Shown: positions 41,651 through 50,628 of the stretch, piece after piece
How positions within the stretch are numbered: position 1 is the stretch's first letter
Layout of the letters: each line of letters opens with the position of its first letter
Source of the DNA: Chloroflexota bacterium
GTDB taxonomy: Bacteria > Chloroflexota > Anaerolineae > Anaerolineales > Villigracilaceae
Reading direction: 5' to 3'
DNA length: 64,000 nucleotides
NCBI GenBank assembly: GCA_016234485.1
Contig: JACRBL010000051.1
Location: 186,001-250,000, forward strand
The notes under the pieces: model-generated
Seen by the model: the letters and a program-made list of their open reading frames with translations, nothing else
What the model was told of the DNA's origin: nothing
The model's database searches: none
Made by a program: the position numbers and the translations under genes

Positions 41651-42577
41651 TCACACCTGCACTTGAGTGCGGCGCTCTTCCGTCGAAGCAATCTCATTAT
41701 ACAGGGGGAGATTGCTTCGACGCTCCCCTTCGCATCCGCTCAGGGTCGCTTCTCGTAATGACCGGATTAAAACGACGAAAGCGGCGAACAGCAATGTAAA
41801 CGGCAAATAGGTTTCCAGCGCGAGAATCCGCAGGCGTGCTGCACGCGCCAGTTCTTGTTGGACGGCACGCGTCTCAGGAGCGTAGTGAGCGCTCCAGCCA
41901 TGAAAATCAGATAGGCGTTTCCCGCTGATGGGGTCCGTGAAGTAACTTAAACCTTGCTCTTCGTAATCCACCACGACGCCGGAAACAGGTTCGACCCAAA
42001 ACGTGCCCTCCCCATCGGTATACGCGTGTAAGCGTTCCGGCACGCCGGGCAATGCGTTGTAGCCATCTGTCTCATCCAAGCCCTCGGCGTGGAAACGAAA
42101 GACGTACACCTGCAATCCATCGCGCGTTTCGGTACGCTCATAGTCAGCGCTACGCGGACCAATGTATTGCGAATCCCAATGAGTGCGCTTCTTTTTTTCG
42201 GCATGCGCCGGGAAGAGGAATTGTCCCTGGCGCGGCGTGTCGCCATAGGCGGTAATGTTCAGGCGCGTATCGCGATCCACTCCATACAGCCCGGACGATT
42301 CGAGGATGATCTCATCGGTTTCGCTGTACCAGTGCAGTTCGCTCTGGATCAATACGATATTTCCGGAGACAGCCAGGGCTTGCTGGGTACCACGCGCGGT
42401 CAGGCTGGAGGTGAACCATTCACCGTCCGGCGATTCGCGAAAACGATCTTCAGCTTGATAGGTCAATTCATTACTGAAATCGGCGGGCAGGCGTGTTTGC
42501 AGTGGCACGATCCAGAAGCGCAACAATACTGCGGCAAGTACAAGAATGACAGCGGGGATGAATCCTTTTAGCGTCAT
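41651..42577 (-). CDS. DUF3068-like membrane-anchored protein
   Basis: 308 residues, ATG overlapping the stop of the upstream gene (ATGA). N-terminal membrane helix FIPAVILVLAAVLLRFWIVP, a long extracytoplasmic beta-rich domain (WYSETDEIILESSGLYGVDR, GQFLFPAHAEKK, GTFWVEPVSGVVVDYEEQG), and a second helix YLPFTLLFAAFVVLIRSL. This layout matches DUF3068 proteins. The last roughly 25 residues come from an inverted repeat (41688-41755) and look like a read-through tail. Role unknown; position suggests a part in the kinase input complex. Confidence 0.6.
   Translation of the reverse strand: MTLKGFIPAVILVLAAVLLRFWIVPLQTRLPADFSNELTYQAEDRFRESPDGEWFTSSLTARGTQQALAVSGNIVLIQSELHWYSETDEIILESSGLYGVDRDTRLNITAYGDTPRQGQFLFPAHAEKKKRTHWDSQYIGPRSADYERTETRDGLQVYVFRFHAEGLDETDGYNALPGVPERLHAYTDGEGTFWVEPVSGVVVDYEEQGLSYFTDPISGKRLSDFHGWSAHYAPETRAVQQELARAARLRILALETYLPFTLLFAAFVVLIRSLREATLSGCEGERRSNLPLYNEIASTEERRTQVQV
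41686..41758. repeat. inverted repeat forming the tail of the DUF3068-like gene
   Basis: CGTCGAAGCAATCTC ... GAGATTGCTTCGACG is a perfect inverted repeat (15-bp arms), followed by CGCTTCTCGTAATGAC. It is of the same family as 16861-16946. Confidence 0.75.
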
Positions 42578-43566
42578 TTTCCGTAAATTTCCTCGAGAAA
42601 TTGCAGAGTGTATATTTGCGTGATATCCAACGGCGCGGTGAGTATGCCTTGGTCGCGCATGGTCTGCTCCATGCCAGCCCAAACCTCAGGCTTCATCCAG
42701 CCGATAAAATCCTCGCCGGTATTAATCAGCGGCAGGCTGGCGAGCATCTTGGCAATCTCGAGCTCGGGGTCCGCGTTCAGCTTGTATTTCTGAATCAGCA
42801 ACCCAGCCTCGGTCGGATTTTCGACCGCCCAGGTCCAGCCTTTGAGCGAAGCGCGTACGAAGCGCAAAACCAGGTCGGGGTTTGTCTCCAGTAATTCTTC
42901 ATTGGTGAAAATCGTGTCAGCGTAGAAATGGACGCCGTAGTCGTCGGGATATATGAAGTTGAGTTTGTAGCCTGCCCGCTGTAACACGACCCCGAAGTTG
43001 TTGGTATAGATGTTCCAGACATCTGCCTGCCCGGAAGCAAACAGATCTAGGTCGGAGGGAAGGCTGACTTCGCTATATTGATCCTGAGAGATTCCGACCT
43101 TTTTCATCATGGCATGCAGATGAGCGGCGGTCTGCGGCACAATGCGAATGGTCTTCCCGACGAAATCTTCCGGCCGCGTGATGCCTGAGTCTTCCAAGGC
43201 AACGAACGCGCTGGGGTTTCGACGGTAGATCGTGGCGAGCGCGACGAGGGGTTTGCCTGAACTGCGCGCCAGGATCAGATCATCAGCCCCCGCATCGCCG
43301 AACTGCGCGGCGCCATTGACGACAGGGCTGAGGTAATCAGCATCCACGCCTGCCTCTGCAAATTTGACGGACAGCCCCTCCTCGGCATAGTACCCGTTCT
43401 CGGAAGCCGCGTAGAAACCGGCGAACAAGTTACTGTGCGTCCAGAAGAATTGCATAGTCACCTCGGTCAACGGCGCAGGGTCGGTGGGGCTGGGCGCGCC
43501 GGCGCATCCGGTCAGAACCGTCAAAATGCAAAGCAGAATCATGCTGGTGGTCAATTGCTTTTTCAT
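42574..43566 (-). CDS. NMT1/THI5-like substrate-binding lipoprotein
   Basis: 330 residues. Lipoprotein signal MILLCILTVLTGCAG. The periplasmic-binding fold is of the THI5/SsuA kind: FFWTHSNLFAGFYAASENGYYAEEGLSVKF, GAAQFGDAGADDLILARSSGKPLVALATIYRR, GKTIRIVPQ and FTNEELLETNPDLVLRFVRASLKGW. Such proteins bind pyrimidine precursors, sulfonates or nitrate analogues for ABC import. No permease or ATPase gene is adjacent. Instead it lies between a receiver gene (overlap ATGA) and the DUF3068-like/kinase genes, so a sensory role is plausible. Confidence 0.8.
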   Translation of the reverse strand: MKKQLTTSMILLCILTVLTGCAGAPSPTDPAPLTEVTMQFFWTHSNLFAGFYAASENGYYAEEGLSVKFAEAGVDADYLSPVVNGAAQFGDAGADDLILARSSGKPLVALATIYRRNPSAFVALEDSGITRPEDFVGKTIRIVPQTAAHLHAMMKKVGISQDQYSEVSLPSDLDLFASGQADVWNIYTNNFGVVLQRAGYKLNFIYPDDYGVHFYADTIFTNEELLETNPDLVLRFVRASLKGWTWAVENPTEAGLLIQKYKLNADPELEIAKMLASLPLINTGEDFIGWMKPEVWAGMEQTMRDQGILTAPLDITQIYTLQFLEEIYGK

Positions 43567-44096
43567 GAATTAGGCTCTTGTTTCATTGTGATTATTGATG
43601 TAGGTTCAGTGGATTCTGAGGCGGCTCCGGAACTTTGTGTCCCGTTGTTATCGGCGACCATTTCTGTAATGTCGTCATGGGACTTCTGGTTATTTCCCCT
43701 ATCTAGGTCAGATTTAGCCAATTCAAGGATAACAGAGATAAGCGACTTGCTCATTGCAGTTTTATGTACAAAAGCGTCTGCGCCGGCCCGCATGGCGGCA
43801 ATGCGATAGGGTTCTTCCTGCATGATGGTGAGAACGATGATCTTCGCGTGGGGGACATGTTGCTTAAAGATAGGAATCAAGTCCAGCCCCGATGTGTTCG
43901 CCAGGTTCAGGTCCAGCAGGATGAAATCCGGTTCCAGGCGGCGGGACTGTTTGACCGCCTCGCCCCCGTCCATGGCAGTGGCGATGACGCGGAACGAATC
44001 TTGCAAGTGCAAAAAGTCGCGCGCCGCCGCCAGGAAATGCAGACTGTCGTCTACGAGCAAAATGCGGATGGGATGATTCAAGGGAGCCTCTGGCAT
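43563..44096 (-). CDS. response regulator with receiver domain only
   Basis: 177 residues. Receiver domain at about 10-130: IRILLVDDSLHFLAAARDFL, FILLDLNLANTSGLDLI, IIVLTIMQEEPYRIAA and ADAFVHKTAMSKSLI. A polar tail of about 45 residues (KSHDDITEMVADNNGTQSS) lacks any DNA-binding motif. It is first in the operon and its stop overlaps the start of the binding lipoprotein gene. Confidence 0.82.
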   Translation of the reverse strand: MPEAPLNHPIRILLVDDSLHFLAAARDFLHLQDSFRVIATAMDGGEAVKQSRRLEPDFILLDLNLANTSGLDLIPIFKQHVPHAKIIVLTIMQEEPYRIAAMRAGADAFVHKTAMSKSLISVILELAKSDLDRGNNQKSHDDITEMVADNNGTQSSGAASESTEPTSIITMKQEPNS

Positions 44097-44189
44097 CGTA
44101 AGGATGGAATTGCTTTTACGATACCAGAGGCTCCGTCAACGGGCTATTCGGGAATGTACGGTATTTGGCGCGGGAATGCCCTGTATTTA

Positions 44190-44264
44190 CCCCACCCGCC
44201 TTCGGCGCCTCCCCCGAAATCCGACGAACCCCAGTCGGATTTCGGGGGAGGGCCAGGGAGGGGG
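44190..44264. repeat. nested C/G-rich palindrome downstream of the NarL-like gene
   Basis: Inner stem CCCCCGAAATCCGAC / GTCGGATTTCGGGGG (loop GAACCCCA) with outer arms GCCTCCC / GGGAGGG. It lies a few bases beyond the stop at 44270 and is the clearest intergenic copy of this family. Confidence 0.8.
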
Positions 44265-44269
44265 CTTAC

Positions 44270-44914
44270 TCACTCCACCATGCCCCTCTTCACCGCATAC
44301 ATCACCAATTCGGTCTGCGACTTCAGGCCCAGTTTCTTCATCAAATTTCCGCGGTGCATCTCCACGGTGCGCGCGCTGAGCGAGAGTTTCTCCGCGATCT
44401 GCGGAGCGCTCAATCCCTGCGCGGCGAGTTGAAAGACATCGCGCTCGCGGTCGGTGAGTAACTCATACAGGTCATCGCCGCGCGATTCCTCCGAGCGCAA
44501 CATATAAGCCTCGAGGGCGCGTTTGTTAAGCGATGGGCTGAGATAAAAATTCCCCGCCAATATCTGGCGAATGGCAAGTATCAATTCCTGCGACGAACAT
44601 TTCTTGAGTACGTAGCCCACCACGCCTATTTTCAACGCCTCCATCACATAGGACTCGGCGTCGTACATGGATAGCACGATCACTTTTGTTGCGGGGGAAA
44701 TATGCTTCGTCCGCCGCGCTACTTCCAGTCCCAAAAGACCCGGCATCATCATGTCCGCGATCAAAATATCGGGTTTGAATTTTTCGATGAGCGCGATCGC
44801 ATCCAACCCGTCGCCCGTCTCGGCGACCACGTGAAAGTCGGGTTGCGTTTCGAGTAGCAGGCGCAATGCTTCGCGCACAATCTGGTGATCTTCGGCCAGG
44901 ATGATATCGGTCAT
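44270..44914 (-). CDS. NarL/LuxR-family response regulator
   Basis: 214 residues. Receiver (IILAEDHQIVREALRLLL, phospho-Asp in ILIADMMMPGLLGLEV, VIVLSMYDAESYVMEAL, VGYVLKKCSSQELI) joined to a LuxR helix-turn-helix (LLTDRERDVFQLAAQGLSA, then AEKLSLSARTVEMHRGNLMKKLG). Its ATG overlaps the stop of the upstream kinase, so the two form a classic NarX/NarL pair. Targets unknown. Confidence 0.93.
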   Translation of the reverse strand: MTDIILAEDHQIVREALRLLLETQPDFHVVAETGDGLDAIALIEKFKPDILIADMMMPGLLGLEVARRTKHISPATKVIVLSMYDAESYVMEALKIGVVGYVLKKCSSQELILAIRQILAGNFYLSPSLNKRALEAYMLRSEESRGDDLYELLTDRERDVFQLAAQGLSAPQIAEKLSLSARTVEMHRGNLMKKLGLKSQTELVMYAVKRGMVE

Positions 44915-47900
44915 GCGCTCTCCTTCAAGGGCAGGCGGATCATTATCCTGGCGCCTTTTCCGGTTTGCGATTCCACCCGGAACGCGCCGCCCACCAATTG
45001 GACGCGCTCGCGGATGCCGCCCAGCCCGCGATTTTTGGCGAGCGCCGCTTCGACATCGAAGCCCGCGCCATCGTCTGAAATTTGGATTTCCATCTCCTCG
45101 CCTCTTACTCGAACCACGAGCCGGGCGCGGCCCGCCCGGGCGTGACGCGCCACGTTGGTGAGGGCCTCCTGCGTCACGCGGTAGGCGGTGGTTTCGATCT
45201 CGCTGATAAAGCGACGGCCCTCCACGCCGCTATGCTTGAAGTCCACTACGATTTGCGTCTGTTCGTGAAAGCGATTGACGAGCCACAACAGCGCGGGGAC
45301 GAGGCCGAGGTCGTCGAGCATGGGCGGGCGCAATTCGAGCGAGAGCGCGCTGACGCGACTCATCAGGTCGTCGAGCAATTCCTGCGCTTGCACGTATTTT
45401 TTCGCGGCGGCCTCAGCGGGAAGTTGCGGGGCGATCTCGAGCGTGAGTTTGAGGGCGGTGAGCATCTGCCCAACCTGGTCGTGCAGTTCGCGGCCAATGG
45501 CGCGCGCTTCGGTTTCGTGGGCTTCGACGAGTTTTTTCGAGAGTTCCGCCAAACGGTCGCGGCTGAGGCGGGTTTCTTCGAGCAGGCGCGCGTTCTGGAT
45601 GGCGACCGAGATCTGCGCCGCGACAGTTTCGAGCACGCGCTGGTCGTCTTTGCTATAGGCATCTGGTCGATCCGTCTCCACGTTGAGCACGCCGATCACT
45701 TTTTCGCCCGCGAATAACGGCACGCACATTTCAGACCGAATGCCCACATCGCGCAGATTGTAATAACGCTCATCTTTGCGCACGTCGCCGACGCGGACGG
45801 TTTGGCCGTGTTCGGCCACCCAGCCTGTGATGCCCTGGCCGACACGCGGCGTATGCGAGGTAATGAAGGTCTTGCCCTGCTTAATAAAATCCTCGTCTTT
45901 TTGGAATCCCGTCACCGCGAAGGGAATTAATCGTCCGTTCGATTCTTCGAGCAACAGAACCGCGCCGTATCCGTACGAGAGGGTCTTTTCGAGCAGTTCG
46001 ATGATCTCTTGCGAAAGTTCATAGGCGGTCAGGATTTTTTGCAGTTTTTGCGCGCTTAGATAAAGGGCGGCCAGTTCATCGGCGCGTTGTTGCAGGGTTT
46101 GTTCGGCGCGCTTGCGTTCGGTGATGTCGCGGTTGATGCTGACATAGCCGACGGTTTTACCGTTTGGATCACGCAAAGCGGTGGTGCGCGTTTCAATGTA
46201 AATTTCTACGCCATCTTTGCGAGGGTTGAGGACTTCGGCAAAGTATTCGCCGCTTTCGATTAATTGTTTAATGGCTTCCGCGCGGCTGATGGCGAGAAAT
46301 TTCGTCTGCAATATTTCAGCGCCTGTTTTGCCAATCACTTCTTCCGCTGTCCAACCGTAGATTCGTTCCGCCGCCTTATTCCAGGCAGTCAGCGCAAAAT
46401 TTTCATCCGAGGCGATGAGTGCATCGTTTACGTTGGCAAGCAATTTGGCCTGATAACGTACCTGTTCCGTAGTGCGTTTGCGTTCGGTGATGACTTCGGA
46501 GAATAAAATGACGCCGCCGATTTCGCCGTCCGCTTCGTGCCAGGGACGAATCTCCCAACGGATCCAATCCAGTTTTCCGCTGGCGCGCGGGAAGGGATCT
46601 TCCTCGTTCCTCTCGGTGGCGCCTGCCAGGCAGCGCTTGTGAATTTCCTTCCAGCGTTCGGGAATTTCGGAAAAAATCTCGTAATGCGAGCGCCCGACCA
46701 CATCTTGTTCGCCCAGATCGTAATCAATGAGATAACGGTTGCTGGCGACGATGTATCTCATCTCGCGGTCGAACATGGCGATGGCGGCGGGGGAATGTTC
46801 CACGAAGAGGCGCAGTACGCGCTCGCCGCGTTGGAGTTCCTCCTGAGCGCGCTTGCGTTCGGTGATGTCAATCATCGTGGTAATGAGACACGGTTCGCCT
46901 TCCAATTCCATTTGTTTCGAGGAGAACAGGAAGAAGACTGCCCTCCCCGATTTGGAGCGGGCCTGGAGTTCGAAATCCTGCAAACCACCTGTTTCGACCT
47001 GTGCCTTAATCAACCTTTGGCGTTCCTCGGGCGTCCACATGTTCAAATCGGTGGAAGTATGCCCAATGACTTCATCGCGATCGAATTCGAACATCCTGCA
47101 AAAGGATTCGTTGGCTTCAATGAATTTCCCGTCGGCGATGCGGGTGATCGTCATTCCGGCGGGACTGGTGTGGAAGGCGATGGAGAATCGCTCCTGCGAG
47201 AGGCGGAATGCCTCCTCCGCCTGCTTGCGGCTTGAAATGTCCACGCAGAATTCCACGCAGGCGTTGTCGCCGAGCGAACTGCCGGCAAAGATGAACCACT
47301 GCCGCGTCCCGTCCTTACGCAAATATTCCTTCTCGTAAGGACCGACGCGTCCGCTCACCTGAAATTTCCGTAATTCCGCTCGGCTCGCATCCATGTATTC
47401 CGGCGGAGTAAGCTTTTGCCAGGTTAGTTCGCGCGCCTCCACTTCGCGGCGGCTGTAGCCCATAACATTGAGAAACGTGTCGTTGGCGTCAATCATGCAG
47501 CCGGACGTCAGGTCCCAGAACATCACGCCGACCGTCTCGACCTCCAGCACCTTTTTCAGTTTTGCATTGCTCTCACGCAATTGCTCTTCCGCCTGCTTGC
47601 GTTTCGTGACATCGCGGATGATCATGCTGGTGCGCTGTTCCCCTTTTGTGTTTTCGTAGATATTTGTGGAAACCTCGCCTTCAAACCTGGTTCCGTCGGC
47701 GCGCAGAAAGGTCAATTCACCGTGGAAGAATCCCGTGCGGGCGCGTTCTTCGATGGCCGATTTCAGGCGCGGGTCGGAGATGTCCACCAACCTGTTACGT
47801 CCGAGGCGTTGAATCTCCGCCTCCGTCCGCCCGAAGAGTTGACAGGCGGCGGGGTTGGCGGCGTAGACGCTCCCATCCGGCGCGGTGATCAGGATGGCGT

Positions 47901-48234
47901 CCATGCTGTGATCGAACAACTGACGCTGGCTCTCTTCGCTTTCTTCCAGTTTCTCCTCTGTGGCCTTGCGGACCGTCAATTCGTGGCGCAAGAGCAGGAA
48001 GAGCAGTATCGCGCCGAGGACCACAAACGCCCAGCCCTTATAGGTTTGGAGGCGCGCGAACAGGTCATGGTCGTGAACGAACGCGTCGAGCAGGGAGTCG
48101 GAAAACAAAATCCATAATCCCCCAAAGAAGGCGTACGCGAGCGCAATGCGTAAGTCGAGGCGCATTTTGCGGGATTTTACAGTTTTTGCCTGAGATGCCG
48201 TTTCGGGCGTATCCGTGCGGCGATTCATTGGCAT
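44911..48234 (-). CDS. NarX-type histidine kinase with five PAS domains and a GAF domain
   Basis: 1107 residues; a second Met lies two codons in. Two membrane helices at the N-terminus (RIALAYAFFGGLWILF and YKGWAFVVLGAILLFLLL) enclose a short loop. Five PAS/PAC modules follow, each with a TERK-like exit. Then a GAF domain (about 695-850), HisKA_3 dimerisation with GRELHDQVGQMLTALKLTL (phospho-His) and an HATPase domain (RVTQEALTNVARHA, DDGAGFD, GLGGIRERVQLVGG). It phosphorylates the overlapping NarL-like regulator. An AT-rich 116-nt region upstream probably holds the promoter. Confidence 0.9.
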   Translation of the reverse strand: MPMNRRTDTPETASQAKTVKSRKMRLDLRIALAYAFFGGLWILFSDSLLDAFVHDHDLFARLQTYKGWAFVVLGAILLFLLLRHELTVRKATEEKLEESEESQRQLFDHSMDAILITAPDGSVYAANPAACQLFGRTEAEIQRLGRNRLVDISDPRLKSAIEERARTGFFHGELTFLRADGTRFEGEVSTNIYENTKGEQRTSMIIRDVTKRKQAEEQLRESNAKLKKVLEVETVGVMFWDLTSGCMIDANDTFLNVMGYSRREVEARELTWQKLTPPEYMDASRAELRKFQVSGRVGPYEKEYLRKDGTRQWFIFAGSSLGDNACVEFCVDISSRKQAEEAFRLSQERFSIAFHTSPAGMTITRIADGKFIEANESFCRMFEFDRDEVIGHTSTDLNMWTPEERQRLIKAQVETGGLQDFELQARSKSGRAVFFLFSSKQMELEGEPCLITTMIDITERKRAQEELQRGERVLRLFVEHSPAAIAMFDREMRYIVASNRYLIDYDLGEQDVVGRSHYEIFSEIPERWKEIHKRCLAGATERNEEDPFPRASGKLDWIRWEIRPWHEADGEIGGVILFSEVITERKRTTEQVRYQAKLLANVNDALIASDENFALTAWNKAAERIYGWTAEEVIGKTGAEILQTKFLAISRAEAIKQLIESGEYFAEVLNPRKDGVEIYIETRTTALRDPNGKTVGYVSINRDITERKRAEQTLQQRADELAALYLSAQKLQKILTAYELSQEIIELLEKTLSYGYGAVLLLEESNGRLIPFAVTGFQKDEDFIKQGKTFITSHTPRVGQGITGWVAEHGQTVRVGDVRKDERYYNLRDVGIRSEMCVPLFAGEKVIGVLNVETDRPDAYSKDDQRVLETVAAQISVAIQNARLLEETRLSRDRLAELSKKLVEAHETEARAIGRELHDQVGQMLTALKLTLEIAPQLPAEAAAKKYVQAQELLDDLMSRVSALSLELRPPMLDDLGLVPALLWLVNRFHEQTQIVVDFKHSGVEGRRFISEIETTAYRVTQEALTNVARHARAGRARLVVRVRGEEMEIQISDDGAGFDVEAALAKNRGLGGIRERVQLVGGAFRVESQTGKGARIMIRLPLKESA

Positions 48235-48350
48235 GGGACTACCGCCTTGCGATCAAATCGCTAATACAATACGATTGGGTATTTCAACGCAAGTTATTTA
48301 TACAACAAAAATGGTTTTCAACACAAGAAAAATACCCCATCTCTTTTCTC

Positions 48351-48635
48351 CTACTTCACAGGGCCGCAAGGCGCGCCAGGGTGAAATACCCCACCGGGGG
48401 CAAAGTCGTACAGGTCGGTATACTGACGAAGAAGCGTCTCCAAATCGCCCTGCGCCCGAACCAGTTCTTCATTCTGTATCTCCAATTCAATTTGATGCAC
48501 TTGCAATTCGTGGACGAGGCGCAGGGTATCGGCCTCGGTCGCAGGCAACGCGGTGACCTTCTTTTGGCTCAACAGCGCTTCCGCCTGGCGGTGGAGCTTA
48601 GCGGCTTTGGGACTGGTGGGGATCTTCTTTTTCAT
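48351..48635 (-). pseudogene. truncated, frameshifted paralogue of the adjacent PAS-GGDEF protein
   Basis: The 94-codon frame (ATG 48635) matches the N-terminus of the next gene: VHELQVHQIELEIQNEELVR against VHELEVHQIELEMQNEELVK, and QYTDLYDFAP in both. After DFAP the copies part. The intact gene continues VGYFTLARDG; here an extra C in the run at about 48395-48400 shifts the frame to GGVFHPGAP. Restoring the frame gives VGYFTLAR and then a stop a few codons later. The PAS and GGDEF domains are gone. Confidence 0.75.
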
Positions 48636-48682
48636 GGAGGCAAACTCCTTGATTTGGCGGGTGGCGATTAGCCATCCCCCCA

Positions 48683-50110
48683 TTAGGAGGCGTTGCGATT
48701 ATGTTTGTCGCGATACATGGCCGCATCCGCTTCATGGAGCGTCTTCGAGAGCGGCATGGCAGTAACGGCCGTGCTAACGCCGAGCGAGAGGGATAAGGGC
48801 GTGATTTGGTCGGCAATTTGCTCTTGCAGGATCTGCCGCACCCGGCGCAGGGCAACTTCCGCGGTTGCCGCATCGGTGGCGGGCAACAGCACAGCGAACT
48901 CGTCCCCACCGACGCGCGCCACGACATCTTCGCCGCGAAAGACGGCGGTCAGGGCTTGCGCAACACGTTTAAGAAGCGCGTCGCCCGCGGCATGGCCTTC
49001 CAGATCATTGACTTTCTTCAGTTGATCCACGTCCGCCATCACGATGCTGGTGGGAAATTGCCGCCCGCGTTCGAGCCGCTCCATCTCTGCCACGAAAAAG
49101 CCGCGATTATACAAACCGGTCAACGCGTCGTGTGTACTCAGGTGCCTCAACACATCCTCGGCCTGCTTGCGTTCGGTGATGTCGCGGATGGCTGAGAGCA
49201 TCGCCGTGCGTTGCCCCGCCACGGTAATAAAGGTTGCCCGGGAATCGACCACACGTTCGGCGCCATCGGCCCGGCGGACCACGGCTTCAAAAATCGAAGG
49301 GATATCCTCGCTGGCAAATACAGCCTTGTACTGTTCAACAGCCTGCTCCCGATATTCTTCCGGGAAAATGATCGCAAAACTTTTACCAATCACTTGCTCT
49401 GATGTGTAACCGTATAGATCAAAATAGGCCTGGTTAGCATTCAGCACGATCCCTTCCGAGTTCGACAATGCCATCGCATCCGAGGTCGCATCCCAAACCT
49501 GCCGGAAGTGTGTTGCGCTCTCGAGCAAGGCTTCCTCCACGCGCTTACACTCGGTGATGTCGCTCACCATTGCGCGGCACGTTTCACGTTGCCCGGCATG
49601 GCTGATGGCTTCAACCCGAATCCAAAGCAACTTCTGCCCTTCCTTCTCAATGGTAATTTCACAGGTTTCCTTCTCGCGGCTGTCGAACACTTTTTTGAGG
49701 AAGGCTTGAAATGCGCGGCGGTGGTCGGTGGAAACGAACCACCCGAAGCGCCGCTTGATCAGTTCACTGCGCTCCACGCCCAGCAGCCTCGCCCCAGCCA
49801 GGTTGGCCTGGCGGATCGTCCCATCGCGCGCCAGCGTAAAGTAGCCGACGGGCGCAAAATCATACAGGTCGGTATATTGAAGCAGAAGCTCTTCCACCGC
49901 GGCCCGCGACTTGACCAATTCTTCGTTCTGCATTTCCAATTCGATCTGGTGCACTTCCAGTTCGTGGACAAGGCGGCGGGTGTCCGGCTCCGTTGAAGGA
50001 AGAGGCGCAGTTTGTTTCTTGCGCGCTTTCCATTCCGTTTTCGTCCGCTTTCGCAAGTCTTGCCTGGAGCGTATCGAAGGGTCGGCATTAGATGGGTTAC
50101 TTTTTGTCAT
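48683..50110 (-). CDS. PAS-PAS-GGDEF diguanylate cyclase
   Basis: 475 residues from the ATG at 50110, chosen for AAAGGAGT 7-8 nt before it; a GTG 17 codons upstream overlaps the CheB/CheR remnant. A coiled N-terminal segment (VHELEVHQIELEMQNEEL) is followed by two PAS domains (about 75-190 and 200-315) and a GGDEF domain (about 320-470). The catalytic loop is intact (RVGGDEFAVLLP), with STHDALTGLYNRGFF at its start. It should make c-di-GMP in the cytosol. No RxxD inhibitory site is obvious. Confidence 0.9.
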   Translation of the reverse strand: MTKSNPSNADPSIRSRQDLRKRTKTEWKARKKQTAPLPSTEPDTRRLVHELEVHQIELEMQNEELVKSRAAVEELLLQYTDLYDFAPVGYFTLARDGTIRQANLAGARLLGVERSELIKRRFGWFVSTDHRRAFQAFLKKVFDSREKETCEITIEKEGQKLLWIRVEAISHAGQRETCRAMVSDITECKRVEEALLESATHFRQVWDATSDAMALSNSEGIVLNANQAYFDLYGYTSEQVIGKSFAIIFPEEYREQAVEQYKAVFASEDIPSIFEAVVRRADGAERVVDSRATFITVAGQRTAMLSAIRDITERKQAEDVLRHLSTHDALTGLYNRGFFVAEMERLERGRQFPTSIVMADVDQLKKVNDLEGHAAGDALLKRVAQALTAVFRGEDVVARVGGDEFAVLLPATDAATAEVALRRVRQILQEQIADQITPLSLSLGVSTAVTAMPLSKTLHEADAAMYRDKHNRNAS

Positions 50111-50157
50111 TGCAGACTCCTTTTTTCGATCATCAGAGCCAAGTGATCGGTCGCTGT

Positions 50158-50440
50158 TCACCGGTTAGCGGTCATTTCTCTTAAATCCGCTTCCAGCTTC
50201 TTGGAAATGGTGATGTCCATAAAGGTGATGACCACGCCGTCAATCATATTCTCCAGCGTGCGGTAGGGCGCCTGGGCAAGTTCGCGTTCCAATTCATCCA
50301 TGCGCGCGCTGTTGGCGGTGGAGCGGCGCGGCTTGATGGCGCGGGCGGGTTCGGGCGGCGCGGCCACATCGGTGAAGACGATCGTCACCATCCCGCGCAG
50401 CGACTCGGGTTGGAGGCCCCGTCTGATGATACAGAGACAT
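50158..50440 (-). pseudogene. internally deleted remnant of a CheB/CheR-type fusion gene
   Basis: The frame is open from a stop near 50443 to the stop at 50158 but has no plausible start for the upstream part. It reads ..GLQPESLRGMVTIVFTDVAAPPEP..ARMDELERELAQ, which is the segment after the CheR domain in large CheB-CheR-PAS proteins. It then jumps directly to PYRTLENMIDGVVITFMDIT, which in those proteins lies much further on. The long coiled-coil 'STNEELQ' region between them is missing. Its stop lies 48 nt before the GGDEF start. Confidence 0.6.
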
Positions 50441-50628
50441 CGGCGGCCCTACGCCGTTGGAACTTTTTTACGAGCAAATCAATGGTATACACAGGTCAAC
50501 AGGAAGACGAGGCGATTTTATGACCGGGTCGTGGTTGCATTATAGACCGAATCAAACGTTTGTCTATTCACAATTCTGCTATTTTGGCGCTTCCAAGGGG
50601 GGCGGGGGCTGTTTCGGGGGTTCTTGAT

